Assembly: GCF_000735525.1 (NCBI RefSeq) | Contig: NZ_JMPR01000040.1 | Span: forward strand, 1-38,684 | Origin: Tatumella ptyseos ATCC 33301 | GTDB taxonomy: Bacteria; Pseudomonadota; Gammaproteobacteria; Enterobacterales; Enterobacteriaceae | Length of the DNA: 38,684 nt | Direction: 5' to 3' | In this document: positions 8,362-17,329 of the stretch, piece by piece | Numbering within the stretch: position 1 is the stretch's first letter | Layout of the letters: each line of letters opens with the position of its first letter | The notes under the pieces: model-generated | What the model saw: only the letters and a program-made list of their open reading frames with translations | What the model was told of the DNA's origin: nothing | The model's database searches: none | Made by a program: the position numbers and the translations under genes

Positions 8362-9480
8362 ATGATTAGTTTATCGCGGCTATTTATTCATCCGGTTAAA
8401 TCCATGCGTGGCACGGCGGTTTCCCAGTCGCTGGTCCGTCCCGCCGGGCTTGCCTGGGATCGGTTGTTTATGATCACTGATACCGAAGGCACGTTTATTA
8501 CCGCACGCCGTTTTCCTGAGATGGTCCTCTTTACGCCGCTTATAGTGGCTGAAGGTCTCTTTTTACAGGCAAAAGACGGCAGTCAGGCTCTGGTCCGGTT
8601 CGATGAATTCAGCGCCAGCGGAGAAACGACCGAAGTATGGGGATCGCGCTTTGATGCTTATATTGCCCCGGAAAGTATTAACCGCTGGCTAAGTACGTTT
8701 TTCCCTCATCCGGTCCAGTTACGCTGGATTGGCGAAAACCCGGCTCGCCGCGTTAAACGTGCCCCGGACGTTCCGCTGGGATTTGCCGACGGCTATCCTT
8801 TCCTGCTGATTAATGAACGTTCATTCCATGATTTACAGAATCGTTGTCCTGCCGGGATCCGTATAGAACAATTCCGTCCTAACCTGGTCGTTAGCGGTGC
8901 CCCGGCCTGGGATGAAGATGAATGGTCAGTCATCCGTGTCGGCGAGGTGACGTTTGATGTCGCTAAACCCTGCAGTCGCTGTGTACTGACCACGGTCAGC
9001 ACTGAACGGGGAGTAGCTCACCCGGCCGGAGAGCCGATGAAGACCCTGAAAACGTTCAGGCAAGCTGCTGATGACAGCGGTGACATCGATTTTGGCCTGA
9101 ATCTGATCGCGCGCAACAGCGGGGTTATCCGCTGTGGAGATAACGTTGCCGTTCTGGCCCGCAAACCGGCACGCCTCTATGCCGACACTGTTCCGGAAAC
9201 AAGTACCGCGACAGGCGGATCGCCCGCAGCGGCGATCGACATTACCTGTCAGGGCAAAACATTCCGGGGAAATAATCAGCAGATTTTGCTGGAGCAGCTT
9301 GAAAATGCCGGATTAAGGATCCCTTATTCCTGCCGGATGGGGTCGTGCGGCTGTTGCCGACTGACATTAGAAAGCGGAGAAGTCACTCCGCTGAATGCAG
9401 GGGCCATCGACGGTAATACGATCCTGAGTTGCAGTTGTATTCCGCAAAGCCCGATCGTGCTCGGGGAAAACCGGCGTTAA
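8362..9480 (+). CDS. ycbX: MOSC domain and 2Fe-2S protein YcbX
   Basis: YcbX works with molybdenum cofactor to reduce N-hydroxylated base analogues such as 6-N-hydroxylaminopurine, detoxifying them. The 372 residues comprise an N-terminal MOSC beta-barrel domain (starting [13 protein letters not shown]), a MOSC core with the conserved KPCSRC cysteine motif near 205-210, and a C-terminal ferredoxin-like domain. The latter has cluster ligands Cys324, Cys329 and Cys332, and a fourth at Cys357 or Cys359 (LSCSC). The start has no clear ribosome site (ggttccccct precedes ATG), so translation may be weak. It is divergent from rlmKL and its stop overlaps that of zapC. Confidence 0.95.
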   Translation: MISLSRLFIHPVKSMRGTAVSQSLVRPAGLAWDRLFMITDTEGTFITARRFPEMVLFTPLIVAEGLFLQAKDGSQALVRFDEFSASGETTEVWGSRFDAYIAPESINRWLSTFFPHPVQLRWIGENPARRVKRAPDVPLGFADGYPFLLINERSFHDLQNRCPAGIRIEQFRPNLVVSGAPAWDEDEWSVIRVGEVTFDVAKPCSRCVLTTVSTERGVAHPAGEPMKTLKTFRQAADDSGDIDFGLNLIARNSGVIRCGDNVAVLARKPARLYADTVPETSTATGGSPAAAIDITCQGKTFRGNNQQILLEQLENAGLRIPYSCRMGSCGCCRLTLESGEVTPLNAGAIDGNTILSCSCIPQSPIVLGENRR

Positions 9481-10019
9481 ACCACCTGATCGAAGCAGAG
9501 TTCACCGACAGGTTCATAGGGACGTAACCTGTCATTCATGATTTTAATCGCTTCACCCAGTAACAGCGTCTTACCGGCCAGTACCAATGACGTCTGAGCA
9601 AGGACACACAGTGTGGCGTTGCTTCCAGCTTCCACAACCAGAAAACGGACAGGTTCCCGGGTTTGAGATAACAGTGCCTCCACCAGTTGCCCGGCTTCCG
9701 GTACACAGCCCGCATGGCAGGCGGTAAAGTGCCAGCTTTTTGGCATCAGCGGTTTCAGGAAACGCCCTGCCACCAGCGCATTCAGAACCAGTTCCGCCCG
9801 TTGCTGATGACTGAAATCCGCGTCCCGGCAACGTTCTTCGAAATTAAAAAATCCGGCAGCATCATCAACACAAAATTGCTGCGATTCGAAAGCATCAGGA
9901 GTCAGCATTTTTTTGGAAAAACGCGAACGGAAATGCAATCCTTCGGTTAAATCCAGCATTAATCTGTCCTGCTTCTCATCATAATACCAGTGCCAGCGAT
10001 CGTCAGGTTTCAATGTCAT
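9477..10019 (-). CDS. zapC: Cell division protein ZapC
   Basis: ZapC (YcbW) binds FtsZ and promotes lateral association of protofilaments at the division ring. The 180-residue length is identical to E. coli. The opening [22 protein letters not shown], the segment [13 protein letters not shown], the stretch [23 protein letters not shown] and the [16 protein letters not shown] block near the C-terminus are family signatures. ATG at 10019 has AAGAGG 8 bases upstream. It converges with ycbX and the two stop codons share the four bases TTAA (9477-9480). No intrinsic terminator separates them. Confidence 0.95.
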   Translation of the reverse strand: MTLKPDDRWHWYYDEKQDRLMLDLTEGLHFRSRFSKKMLTPDAFESQQFCVDDAAGFFNFEERCRDADFSHQQRAELVLNALVAGRFLKPLMPKSWHFTACHAGCVPEAGQLVEALLSQTREPVRFLVVEAGSNATLCVLAQTSLVLAGKTLLLGEAIKIMNDRLRPYEPVGELCFDQVV

Positions 10020-10182
10020 TGATGTTGCCTCTTAAATTTACGGCAAATTTACCGTTGCCTGAATATCCTTCTTTCAGGACTGAATAATAAACTGCCAGGC
10101 AGGCCATCCCTGACCTGAACAAAATATAAACGAGCCAGCGGCGTAAATAAACCCCTCTGGCTAAATAACCCGCTCTTTTTGG
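10020..10182. other. zapC upstream / pyrD downstream spacer
   Basis: This 163-base spacer separates pyrD from zapC on the minus strand. It has a weak stem (agccag near 10134-10139 with ctggct near 10156-10161) about 20 bases after the pyrD stop that might end pyrD transcription, although the run of Ts after it is poor. The zapC promoter must lie here or upstream, but I cannot place it confidently. Confidence 0.35.
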
Positions 10183-11193
10183 TTAAATATTCTTCACGAT
10201 ATCTTTAATCAGACCTGGTCCTTTATAAATAAACCCGGAATAGATTTGGATAAGCGATGCACCGGCGGCTAATTTTTCTTTCGCAGCCATTAATGAATCA
10301 ATACCACCGACACCAATAATCGGCAGTCGTCCCTGTAATTCCTGGTTCAGTCGGTGAATAACCTCTGTACTTTTAAGTTGTACCGGACGACCGCTCAGGC
10401 CACCACTTTCTCCGGCATGTTTCAGCCCTTCCACCAGCGATCGATCCAGCGTCGTATTTGTGGCAATCACACCGTCAATATTATGTCGGACCAGACTGTC
10501 CGCCACCTGGATCAATTCTTCTTCCGACAGATCCGGTGCGATCTTCACCGCCACCGGGACATATTTCAGATGCCGTTTCTGGAGTTCCTGCTGTTTATTT
10601 TTAATCGCCGATAATAAATCATCCAGCGCTTCGCCGTACTGTAACGTACGCAAGCCCGGTGTATTCGGGGAGGAAATATTTACCGTAATATAGCCGGCAT
10701 GCGCGTATGTCTTCTCCATGCAGATCAGATAATCATCTTTGCCCTGCTCTACCGGGGTATCTTTATTCTTACCAATATTGATACCAATGATGCCTTTAAA
10801 ACGCGCTTTTTTAACGTTCTCTACCAGATGATCTACCCCGAGATTATTAAATCCCATCCGGTTAATAATCCCTTCGGCTTCGACTAAACGAAAAAGGCGG
10901 GGTTTATCATTACCGGCTTGCGGACGCGGCGTTACGGTTCCTACTTCAACAAACCCGAAGCCCATCATGCCGAAGGCATCAATACATTCGCCATTTTTAT
11001 CTAATCCGGCGGCCAGGCCCAACGGATTATCGAATTGTAACCCCATACAACTGACCGGACGCGATGGCACACGCTGATGCACCAGGCGTTCAAAGGGTGT
11101 ACCACGGATAAGTTTCAACTGGCTGATAGTCAGTTCATGGGCCCGTTCGGGATCGAGCTGAAACAGGGCAGGACGGATGATTGGATATAACAT
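10183..11193 (-). CDS. pyrD: Dihydroorotate dehydrogenase (quinone), class 2
   Basis: PyrD oxidises dihydroorotate to orotate, the fourth step of UMP synthesis, passing electrons through FMN to membrane quinone. The 336 residues match E. coli in length. The amphipathic N-terminal helix ([19 protein letters not shown]) is the quinone-binding membrane anchor. [13 protein letters not shown] begins the FMN barrel, and [10 protein letters not shown] carries the class 2 catalytic Ser175. IGVGGIDS and [11 protein letters not shown] are phosphate-binding elements. ATG at 11193 has GGAGAG four bases before it. The leader contains features typical of pyrimidine-controlled initiation, annotated separately. 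Confidence 0.97.
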   Translation of the reverse strand: MLYPIIRPALFQLDPERAHELTISQLKLIRGTPFERLVHQRVPSRPVSCMGLQFDNPLGLAAGLDKNGECIDAFGMMGFGFVEVGTVTPRPQAGNDKPRLFRLVEAEGIINRMGFNNLGVDHLVENVKKARFKGIIGINIGKNKDTPVEQGKDDYLICMEKTYAHAGYITVNISSPNTPGLRTLQYGEALDDLLSAIKNKQQELQKRHLKYVPVAVKIAPDLSEEELIQVADSLVRHNIDGVIATNTTLDRSLVEGLKHAGESGGLSGRPVQLKSTEVIHRLNQELQGRLPIIGVGGIDSLMAAKEKLAAGASLIQIYSGFIYKGPGLIKDIVKNI

Positions 11194-11218
11194 GCACTCT
11201 CCTGGAAACGATGGTCGC

Positions 11219-11239
11219 GCGCAGGGCTATCACCTGCGC
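11219..11239 (-). promoter_or_regulatory. pyrD leader hairpin
   Basis: In the pyrD 5' leader a perfect 7-base stem GCGCAGG/CCTGCGC (minus strand, 11239-11233 and 11225-11219) surrounds a 7-base loop. Upstream lie TACCAT as a plausible -10 and a CCGG start region (near 11252-11249). In E. coli pyrD, CTP-sensed start-site switching at a CCGG controls a leader hairpin that hides the ribosome site. Here the visible stem does not itself cover GGAGAG, so regulatory function is an inference. Confidence 0.35.
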
Positions 11240-11333
11240 TTATTTTGCGCCGGAATGGTAATGAGCTTTCGGGGAAAAGTAAATTTCCTCTGAAAACCCG
11301 CAGTAACGCTAAAATCAGAACATTTGCTGAATG

Positions 11334-11362
11334 AAAAAAACCACCCGGGGTGCAGGTGGTTT
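11334..11362 (-). terminator. Intrinsic terminator of pepN
   Basis: On the minus strand an 8-base stem (AAACCACC at 11362-11355, GGTGGTTT at 11345-11338) with a GC-rich loop is followed by a run of T to 11334. It begins 20 bases after the pepN stop codon and separates pepN from pyrD. Confidence 0.9.
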
Positions 11363-11382
11363 CAGGATCATTTCATCATTGA

Positions 11383-13998
11383 TTATGCTGCCAGCGCCTT
11401 AGTGATTTTTTCATATAAATCACGGGAGAGATCCTCCAGACCTTTCAGCTCTTCAAGCGCTTCTCTCATCAGTTGCTGACGCTGATCGTCATAGCGTTTC
11501 AGACGGATCAGGGGTTCGATAAGCCGTGCCGCAATTTGCGGGTTACGTTTATTGAGATCTTTCAGCATACGGGTGAGGAAGCGATATCCGCTACCATCGG
11601 TCGCATGAAATGCTGAAGGATTAGCCGAAGCAAACGCACCGATCAGTGAACGTACACGGTTCGGGTTAGTCATGGTAAATGAACGGTGGTTAAGCAGCCC
11701 TTCCACACGGTCCAGTACATCCGCAGCAGGGCTGGTCGCCTGCATAACAAACCATTTATCCATCACCAGGCCATCCTGGTGCCAGCGCTCGTCCCACTGT
11801 CCCAACAGTTCATCGGCACACGGTAGCTGTGCACTCACTGCCGCATTCAATGCAGCCAGTGCATCTGTCATATTATTAGCCTGCTGATACTGCTGGCGCA
11901 CCAGAGTGTCAGCCTCCTCCGGCTGACCAAAGGCCAGATAACTCAGACAAACATTTTTTAGCGCACGCTTACCGATATCTTCCTGGACCACCCGATACTC
12001 ACCGCATTGGTTTCCATGGTAATTTTCCAGCAACTCTGATTGCAGTTCTTTCGCCAGCGTTCTGATAATCGCTGTCCGGACCGAGGCAATCGCTGCCGGA
12101 TCAATGAGTTCAAACCATTCCGCCATCTCATTTTCAGAAGGCAGGCTCAGGATCAGCGCCGTCAGCGCCGGGTCCCCCCCTTTATCGGCCAGCACTGCGC
12201 GGAAAGCTTCTGCGACATGTTGTGGCAAAGAAAGCGGCTGTTTCTGACTGAAACGTAAAACATTCAGTTTCACATAGGTGGACAGCAGGCTTTGTGCCGC
12301 ATCCCAGCGTGAAAAGTCATTTCGTGCATGACGCATCAGGAACGTCAGCTGGTCATCACTCCACTGATAATCCAGTTTAACCGGGGCTGAAAATTCCCTC
12401 AGTAACGAAGGGACCGGCCGGGCGCTGACGTTATCAAAGATAAACGTCTGCTCACTTTCGGTCACATCCAGCACGGATGACACTGGCTTGCCCTGGTACT
12501 GCAGCGGAATAATATTACCTTCAGCGTCATAAAGCTCAATATCCAGCGGAATATGCAAAGGCAGCTTTTCTTTCTGATCCGCTGTGGCCGGTGTGTGCTG
12601 CCTGACATGCAATTTATAGACGTCATGCTGCGCATCGTATTCATCGCTGACGGTCAGTACCGGAGTACCGGACTGACTATACCAGCGGCGGAATTGTGTC
12701 AGACTGACACCGGAAGCATCTTCCATCGCCTGCACAAAGTCATCACAGGTGGCGGCGCTACCGTCATGACGCTGAAAATAGAGTTTGATGCCTTTCTGGA
12801 ATTTTTCTTCGCCCAGCAAAGTGTGCATCATGCGGATCACTTCCGATCCCTTTTCGTAGACGGTCAGGGTATAGAAATTATTCATTTCCATCACCTGATC
12901 CGGGCGGATCGGATGAGCCATCGGGCTGGCATCTTCCGCGAACTGAGCACCGCGCATCACTCTGACATTTTCAATACGGTTCACCGGACGCGATCCCAGA
13001 TCAGAGCTGAATTCCTGATCACGGAAGACGGTCAGGCCTTCTTTCAGACTTAACTGGAACCAGTCACGGCAAGTCACACGGTTACCGGTCCAGTTATGGA
13101 AATATTCGTGACCAATGACAGCTTCAATACCGAGATACTCTTTATCGGTAGCCGTTTCGGCTTTAGCGAGTACGTATTTGGAGTTAAAGATATTCAGACC
13201 TTTATTCTCCATCGCGCCCATATTGAAGAAGTCGACGGCAACAATCATGAAAATATCCAGATCGTATTCGAGGTCAAATCGCTCTTCATCCCACTTCATA
13301 CTTTGCTTCAGCGAAGTCATCGCCCAGTCAGCCCTGTCGAGGTTGCCCTGATCCACGAAGATTTCTAAAGCGACATCACGGCCTGAACGCGTGGTGAAGG
13401 TGTCGCGTAAGACATCAAACTCGCCCGCCACCAGCGCAAACAGATAACAAGGTTTTGGGAACGGGTCCTGCCATTTCACCCAGTGACGGCCATTTTCGCT
13501 GTCACCTGAAGCAACACGGTTACCGTTTGACAGTAAATACGGATATTTCTTCTTATCGGCTTCAATAGTCGTAGTGAAACGCGCCAGTACATCCGGACGG
13601 TCAGTATACCAGGTGATATGGTGGAAACCTTCGGCTTCACACTGAGTACATAACGCCTCACCGGACTTATACAGTCCTTCCAGTGCCGTATTTTGATCCG
13701 GGTGAATAGTATTCACTATCTGTAAGGTAAATTCTGCCGGGACGCCCCGTACCGTCAATAAACCTTCATCAATGCTGTAGTCTTTCCACGCTTGTCCGTC
13801 GATTTCCAGGCTGTCCAGCGTCAGAGATTCCCCTTGCAGGACCAGGTCAGTCACCTGCTCATTCAGACGTTTCACCTGGCTGACAGCCGTTACGCGGGTC
13901 TGTTGCTCATCGAGAATAAATGAGAGATCAATATCGGTGATAGTGAAATCCGGTGCGCTATAATCGTGGCGATATTTAATTTGTGGTTGATCTGTCAT
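11383..13998 (-). CDS. pepN: Aminopeptidase N
   Basis: PepN is the main cytosolic aminopeptidase, a zinc M1 metallopeptidase that trims peptides from the N-terminus in the last steps of protein turnover. It has the exopeptidase motif GAMEN (261-265) and the zinc site HEYFH (His297, Glu298, His301) with third ligand Glu320 in SLKEG. The frame stays open to 14037, but MTDQPQIKYRHDYSAPDF aligns with the E. coli N-terminus, and this start gives 871 residues against 870. A GGGA purine patch precedes it, whereas the upstream ATG has no ribosome site. The gene is divergent from pncB. In E. coli K-12 the ssu and elf genes lie between pepN and pyrD; here they are adjacent. Confidence 0.97.
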   Translation of the reverse strand: MTDQPQIKYRHDYSAPDFTITDIDLSFILDEQQTRVTAVSQVKRLNEQVTDLVLQGESLTLDSLEIDGQAWKDYSIDEGLLTVRGVPAEFTLQIVNTIHPDQNTALEGLYKSGEALCTQCEAEGFHHITWYTDRPDVLARFTTTIEADKKKYPYLLSNGNRVASGDSENGRHWVKWQDPFPKPCYLFALVAGEFDVLRDTFTTRSGRDVALEIFVDQGNLDRADWAMTSLKQSMKWDEERFDLEYDLDIFMIVAVDFFNMGAMENKGLNIFNSKYVLAKAETATDKEYLGIEAVIGHEYFHNWTGNRVTCRDWFQLSLKEGLTVFRDQEFSSDLGSRPVNRIENVRVMRGAQFAEDASPMAHPIRPDQVMEMNNFYTLTVYEKGSEVIRMMHTLLGEEKFQKGIKLYFQRHDGSAATCDDFVQAMEDASGVSLTQFRRWYSQSGTPVLTVSDEYDAQHDVYKLHVRQHTPATADQKEKLPLHIPLDIELYDAEGNIIPLQYQGKPVSSVLDVTESEQTFIFDNVSARPVPSLLREFSAPVKLDYQWSDDQLTFLMRHARNDFSRWDAAQSLLSTYVKLNVLRFSQKQPLSLPQHVAEAFRAVLADKGGDPALTALILSLPSENEMAEWFELIDPAAIASVRTAIIRTLAKELQSELLENYHGNQCGEYRVVQEDIGKRALKNVCLSYLAFGQPEEADTLVRQQYQQANNMTDALAALNAAVSAQLPCADELLGQWDERWHQDGLVMDKWFVMQATSPAADVLDRVEGLLNHRSFTMTNPNRVRSLIGAFASANPSAFHATDGSGYRFLTRMLKDLNKRNPQIAARLIEPLIRLKRYDDQRQQLMREALEELKGLEDLSRDLYEKITKALAA

Positions 13999-14163
13999 AA
14001 ATTTTTCCCGGTCATCGTCATCAAAGAATTTATTCATCCCGAGTTTATGCTTCTTAGCAAGCTGTTTCCAGATACAAAACGCTTACAGGTAAATTCTCTG
14101 CATTTATTGACCAGTGAATTCGTTCGGGTCCCGACCGGCAGGAGAAGGATTACTGTGTTCTGA

Positions 14164-14191
14164 TTCACTTTTCATCAGATAACGTTATACT
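14164..14191 (+). promoter_or_regulatory. pncB promoter
   Basis: TTCACT (14164-14169) and TATACT (14186-14191), 16 bases apart, make a good sigma-70 promoter pointing at pncB, with a start expected near 14198. The rest of the pepN-pncB spacer (13999-14163) shows only an 11-base TCGGGTCCCGA palindrome near 14130. The pepN promoter is not clear to me. Confidence 0.55.
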
Positions 14192-14199
14192 GGGATCGT

Positions 14200-14217
14200 T
14201 GTTTAATATTCTTAACA
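14200..14217 (+). promoter_or_regulatory. NadR operator (NAD box)
   Basis: TGTTTA-N6-TTAACA matches the enterobacterial NadR box TGTTTA-N6-TAAACA in 11 of 12 specified bases. It sits just downstream of the pncB promoter's expected start site, a good position for repression. NadR is known to repress pncB and the nad genes when NAD is abundant, so site and target agree. Confidence 0.7.
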
Positions 14218-14265
14218 CTCTCTGACCAGGCCTGGCGCCGCAGACTTAGGATGCAGGTACGCACC

Positions 14266-15471
14266 ATGAAACGACATGATCCGCCGATAATCACTTCATT
14301 GCTGGATACGGATGCGTATAAACTGCATATGCAGCAAGCGGTTTACCATCATTACCGTGATGTGTCGGTCACTGCCGGGTTTCGTTGTCGCGGGGACGAC
14401 GTGCCAGGCCATTACGCCGGCGAGTTACGTCGGCAGATAGAGCAGATGCAATCACTGGCGCTCAGTGAAACTGAATATCTCTACCTGGCCGGTTTACCCT
14501 TCTTTACTGCAGACTATCTGCAATGGCTGAAAACCTTCCGCTTCAAACCTGAGCAGGTGGATGTCCGTAACCAGCACGGCAAGCTCAGCATTACCTTAAG
14601 CGGCCCCTGGGTTGAAGTCATTCTTTGGGAAATCCCGTTGCTGGCAATGATAAGCGAGCTTGTACACCGGGATAAAACACCGTTCATTGGCGTGGATCAG
14701 GCCCTGAGCTCTCTGGACGAAAAACTCAGTGCATTCCGTCGGGCCTCGGCCGGTATCGATACCTCACGCTTCAGACTGATGGATTTTGGTACGCGCCGGC
14801 GCTATTCGCGTCAGGTTCAGCACGCGGTCGTGGAAACCCTTCAGCAGGAAGTCCCCTGGCTTTCAGGGACCAGTAACTATGATCTCGCCAGGCGTCTGAA
14901 TATTTCTCCGGTCGGTACACAGGCACACGAATGGTTCCAGGCCCATCAGCAGATCAGCCCCGAGCTGGCCATTAGCCAGCGGGTCGCTTTACAGGCCTGG
15001 CTGGAGGAATACCCTGACCAGCTGGGTATTGCATTGACGGATTGTATTACTACGGATGCCTTCCTGCGCGATTTCGACCTGAATTTTGCCAGCCGCTATC
15101 AGGGTCTCCGTCACGATTCAGGTGAACCGGTCGAATGGGGTGAAAAAGTGATAGCCCATTACAGAAAACTGGGAATTGACCCGCAAACCAAAACGCTGGT
15201 GTTCTCTGATAACTTAACCCTGGATAAAGCGCTGGCACTTTACCGGTATTTCGATCCCAAAGTCAGGGTCGCCTTCGGTATCGGAACCCGCCTGACCTGT
15301 GACATCCGGGGTGTCTCACCGCTTAATATCGTGATTAAGCTGTTAAGCTGTAACGGTAAACCGGTGGCTAAATTATCAGACAGTCCGGGCAAAACGATTT
15401 GCCATGACCCGTCATTTGTCAAAGCACTGCAGAAAGCCTTTGAGCTTCCCCCGGTCAGACAGGCCAGCTAA
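14266..15471 (+). CDS. pncB: Nicotinate phosphoribosyltransferase
   Basis: PncB salvages nicotinate to nicotinate mononucleotide with PRPP and ATP in the Preiss-Handler route to NAD. The 401-residue product has the N-terminal [28 protein letters not shown], the autophosphorylated-His region [13 protein letters not shown] near residue 220, [17 protein letters not shown] and the phosphate-binding [13 protein letters not shown]. An in-frame ATG lies at 14251, but the one at 14266 aligns with the E. coli start (400 aa) and has CAGG 8 bases upstream. It is divergent from pepN and carries a NadR box in its promoter region. Confidence 0.96.
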   Translation: MKRHDPPIITSLLDTDAYKLHMQQAVYHHYRDVSVTAGFRCRGDDVPGHYAGELRRQIEQMQSLALSETEYLYLAGLPFFTADYLQWLKTFRFKPEQVDVRNQHGKLSITLSGPWVEVILWEIPLLAMISELVHRDKTPFIGVDQALSSLDEKLSAFRRASAGIDTSRFRLMDFGTRRRYSRQVQHAVVETLQQEVPWLSGTSNYDLARRLNISPVGTQAHEWFQAHQQISPELAISQRVALQAWLEEYPDQLGIALTDCITTDAFLRDFDLNFASRYQGLRHDSGEPVEWGEKVIAHYRKLGIDPQTKTLVFSDNLTLDKALALYRYFDPKVRVAFGIGTRLTCDIRGVSPLNIVIKLLSCNGKPVAKLSDSPGKTICHDPSFVKALQKAFELPPVRQAS

Positions 15472-15622
15472 TGATAACCCCGGGCGAACGAACTCTCTCC
15501 TTCCTTCGCCATGAAATCTGATAGCTGAGCGTAATTTTTCTTGTTTCCTGTGAACTCACAAGTAACATATCCGTTTTCCCCGCCAGGGGCATTTATAAAC
15601 ATTATTGAATAGAGAGATAATT
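15472..15622 (+). promoter_or_regulatory. pncB-asnS spacer with candidate asnS promoter
   Basis: TTGTTT (near 15540) followed after 16 bases by TAACAT is a plausible asnS promoter. A CCCC-GCCA-GGGG stem follows in the leader. No clear intrinsic terminator follows pncB. GGCGAA/TTCGCC near 15485-15515 could form a loose stem. Confidence 0.35.
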
Positions 15623-17023
15623 ATGAGCGTAGTGCCTGTAGTGGACGTACTGCAAGGCCGGGTTGCTGTTGACAGTGAAGTCACAGTACGCGGCTGGGTC
15701 CGTACCCGTAGAGATTCCAAAGCCGGTCTTTCTTTTATCGCCATTTATGACGGTTCCTGCTTTAATCCTGTTCAGGCTGTTGTTAATAATTCGCTTAATA
15801 ATTATCAGGACGAAGTATTACACCTGACCACCGGCTGTTCTGTCATTGTCACCGGTAAAGTCGTGGAATCGCCGGGACAGGGGCAGGCCTTTGAAATTGT
15901 TGCCACCGCCATTGAAGTCACCGGGTGGGTGGAAGACCCGGACAGCTATCCGATGGCAGCAAAACGTCACAGCATCGAATATCTCCGTGAAGTGGCGCAC
16001 CTTCGCCCGCGTACCAATCTGATCGGCGCGGTCGCCCGTGTACGTCATACCCTGGCACAGGCTATCCATCGTTTCTTTCACGAGCAGGGATATTTCTGGG
16101 TATCAACGCCGCTGATCACCGCTTCTGATACTGAAGGTGCCGGTGAAATGTTCCGCGTGTCGACGCTGGACCTTGAAAACCTGCCACGTACCGATAAAGG
16201 CCAGGTGGATTTTAGTGAAGATTTCTTTGGTAAAGAATCTTTCCTGACAGTCTCCGGTCAGCTGAACGGCGAAACCTATGCCTGTGCCCTGTCAAAAATT
16301 TATACTTTCGGCCCGACGTTCCGTGCAGAAAACTCAAATACCAGCCGTCACCTGGCTGAGTTCTGGATGATCGAACCGGAAATTGCCTTTGCTTCTCTGG
16401 ATGATGCCGCAGGCCTGGCAGAAGCCATGCTGAAATATGCGTTTAAGGCCGTCCTTGCCGAACGTGCTGACGATATGGCTTTCTTTGCAGAACGTGTCGA
16501 TAAAGAAGCCATCGAGCGACTGGAGAAGTTTGTTTCAGCCGATTTTGCACAAATTGATTATACCGATGCTATCGATATTCTGTTAAAGAGCGGTCAGAAA
16601 TTCGAAAACCCTGTCTCCTGGGGTATCGATCTTTCATCCGAACATGAACGCTTCCTGGCAGAAAAACATTTCTGTGCGCCAGTTGTCGTGAAAAACTATC
16701 CGAAAGACATCAAAGCCTTTTATATGCGTCTGAACGATGACGGAAAAACCGTGGCGGCAATGGATGTCCTGGCGCCAGGCATTGGTGAAATCATCGGTGG
16801 TTCACAACGTGAGGAGCGTCTGGATGTCTTCGATACTCGTCTGGAAGAAATGGGGCTGAATAAAGAAGATTACTGGTGGTATCGCGATCTGCGTCGCTAC
16901 GGTACGGTTCCGCATTCAGGATTTGGTTTAGGCTTCGAACGTTTAATCGCCTATGTCACCGGTGTACAAAATGTAAGAGATGTTATCCCTTTCCCGCGGA
17001 CTCCACGTAACGCCAATTTCTAA
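15623..17023 (+). CDS. asnS: Asparaginyl-tRNA synthetase
   Basis: AsnS charges tRNA-Asn with asparagine. It is a class IIb synthetase with an N-terminal OB-fold anticodon-binding domain ([26 protein letters not shown]) and a catalytic core. The core has motif 1 around [17 protein letters not shown], motif 2 [21 protein letters not shown] and motif 3 [15 protein letters not shown]. The C-terminus [11 protein letters not shown] is typical. The frame begins 18 bases earlier, but [20 protein letters not shown] aligns with the E. coli start and gives the same 466 residues; AGAGAGA precedes this ATG. It ends in a strong terminator. Confidence 0.97.
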   Translation: MSVVPVVDVLQGRVAVDSEVTVRGWVRTRRDSKAGLSFIAIYDGSCFNPVQAVVNNSLNNYQDEVLHLTTGCSVIVTGKVVESPGQGQAFEIVATAIEVTGWVEDPDSYPMAAKRHSIEYLREVAHLRPRTNLIGAVARVRHTLAQAIHRFFHEQGYFWVSTPLITASDTEGAGEMFRVSTLDLENLPRTDKGQVDFSEDFFGKESFLTVSGQLNGETYACALSKIYTFGPTFRAENSNTSRHLAEFWMIEPEIAFASLDDAAGLAEAMLKYAFKAVLAERADDMAFFAERVDKEAIERLEKFVSADFAQIDYTDAIDILLKSGQKFENPVSWGIDLSSEHERFLAEKHFCAPVVVKNYPKDIKAFYMRLNDDGKTVAAMDVLAPGIGEIIGGSQREERLDVFDTRLEEMGLNKEDYWWYRDLRRYGTVPHSGFGLGFERLIAYVTGVQNVRDVIPFPRTPRNANF

Positions 17024-17056
17024 ATGTCAATTAATCAATAACAATTTCATATAGAT

Positions 17057-17084
17057 AATAAAGCCGGCAAATGCCGGCTTTATT
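17057..17084. terminator. Terminator after asnS
   Basis: A perfect 12-base inverted repeat (AATAAAGCCGGC / GCCGGCTTTATT) with a 4-base AAAT loop is followed by a T-rich tract. It lies 33 bases after the asnS stop codon. Confidence 0.85.
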
Positions 17085-17123
17085 ACTTTATGAAATATTG
17101 ATTCATCTCATAAAGTTCCCCGT

Positions 17124-17186
17124 TTTTTACATTCAGAAACACATATTTTCTATTTGAAACCAGAACTATGGTTTTGTAGCATATTC
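17124..17186 (+). promoter_or_regulatory. Tandem OmpR-type sites of ompF
   Basis: Three consecutive elements resemble the E. coli F1-F2-F3 sites of ompF: a TTTTTACATTCAGAAACACA segment (17124-17143), TTTTCTATTTGAAACCAGAA (near 17146-17165) and TGGTTTTGTAGCATATT (near 17169-17185). The second and third are close to E. coli F2 and F3. OmpR phosphorylated by EnvZ would bind here. Confidence 0.65.
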
Positions 17187-17190
17187 GCGC

Positions 17191-17225
17191 TAGAAATAGC
17201 ACCGTATGAATGGAAAGATGCCTCA
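17191..17225 (+). promoter_or_regulatory. ompF core promoter
   Basis: The segment GAATGGAAAGATGCCT followed by AGACACATAA closely matches the E. coli ompF promoter and start. The -10 is AAAGAT (17214-17219), the poor -35 is TAGAAA (17191-17196), and transcription should start near A17225. The weak -35 fits dependence on OmpR. Confidence 0.65.
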
Positions 17226-17307
17226 GACACATAAGGACACCAAACTTCATCAATGGTTTCGTAAAGAATTATTGACAGAAGTGAGAGTAGTCTCTAATAA
17301 ACTCCAA

Positions 17308-17329
17308 CGAGGGTAATAAATGATGAAGC
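17308..17329 (+). promoter_or_regulatory. MicF pairing site and ribosome site of ompF
   Basis: The leader ends in CGAGGGTAATAA directly before ATGATGAAGCG. E. coli MicF RNA pairs with this GGTAATAAA...TGATGAAG region to block ompF translation. The target is conserved, except that the spacer before ATG is two bases shorter. MicF itself would be encoded elsewhere. Confidence 0.55.

Noticed and set aside
12174-12180. Seven-base C run in pepN as a frameshift
   Set aside because: The pepN frame is intact through the run and aligns with the family, so there is no sign of disruption.
12553-13053. 166-codon frame antisense to pepN
   Set aside because: It lies fully inside a strongly conserved gene, has no domain I recognise and no ribosome site. 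It is explained by codon bias of the opposite strand.
13999-14037. Longer pepN starting at 14037
   Set aside because: The extra 13 residues are absent from the family, and the upstream ATG lacks a ribosome site.
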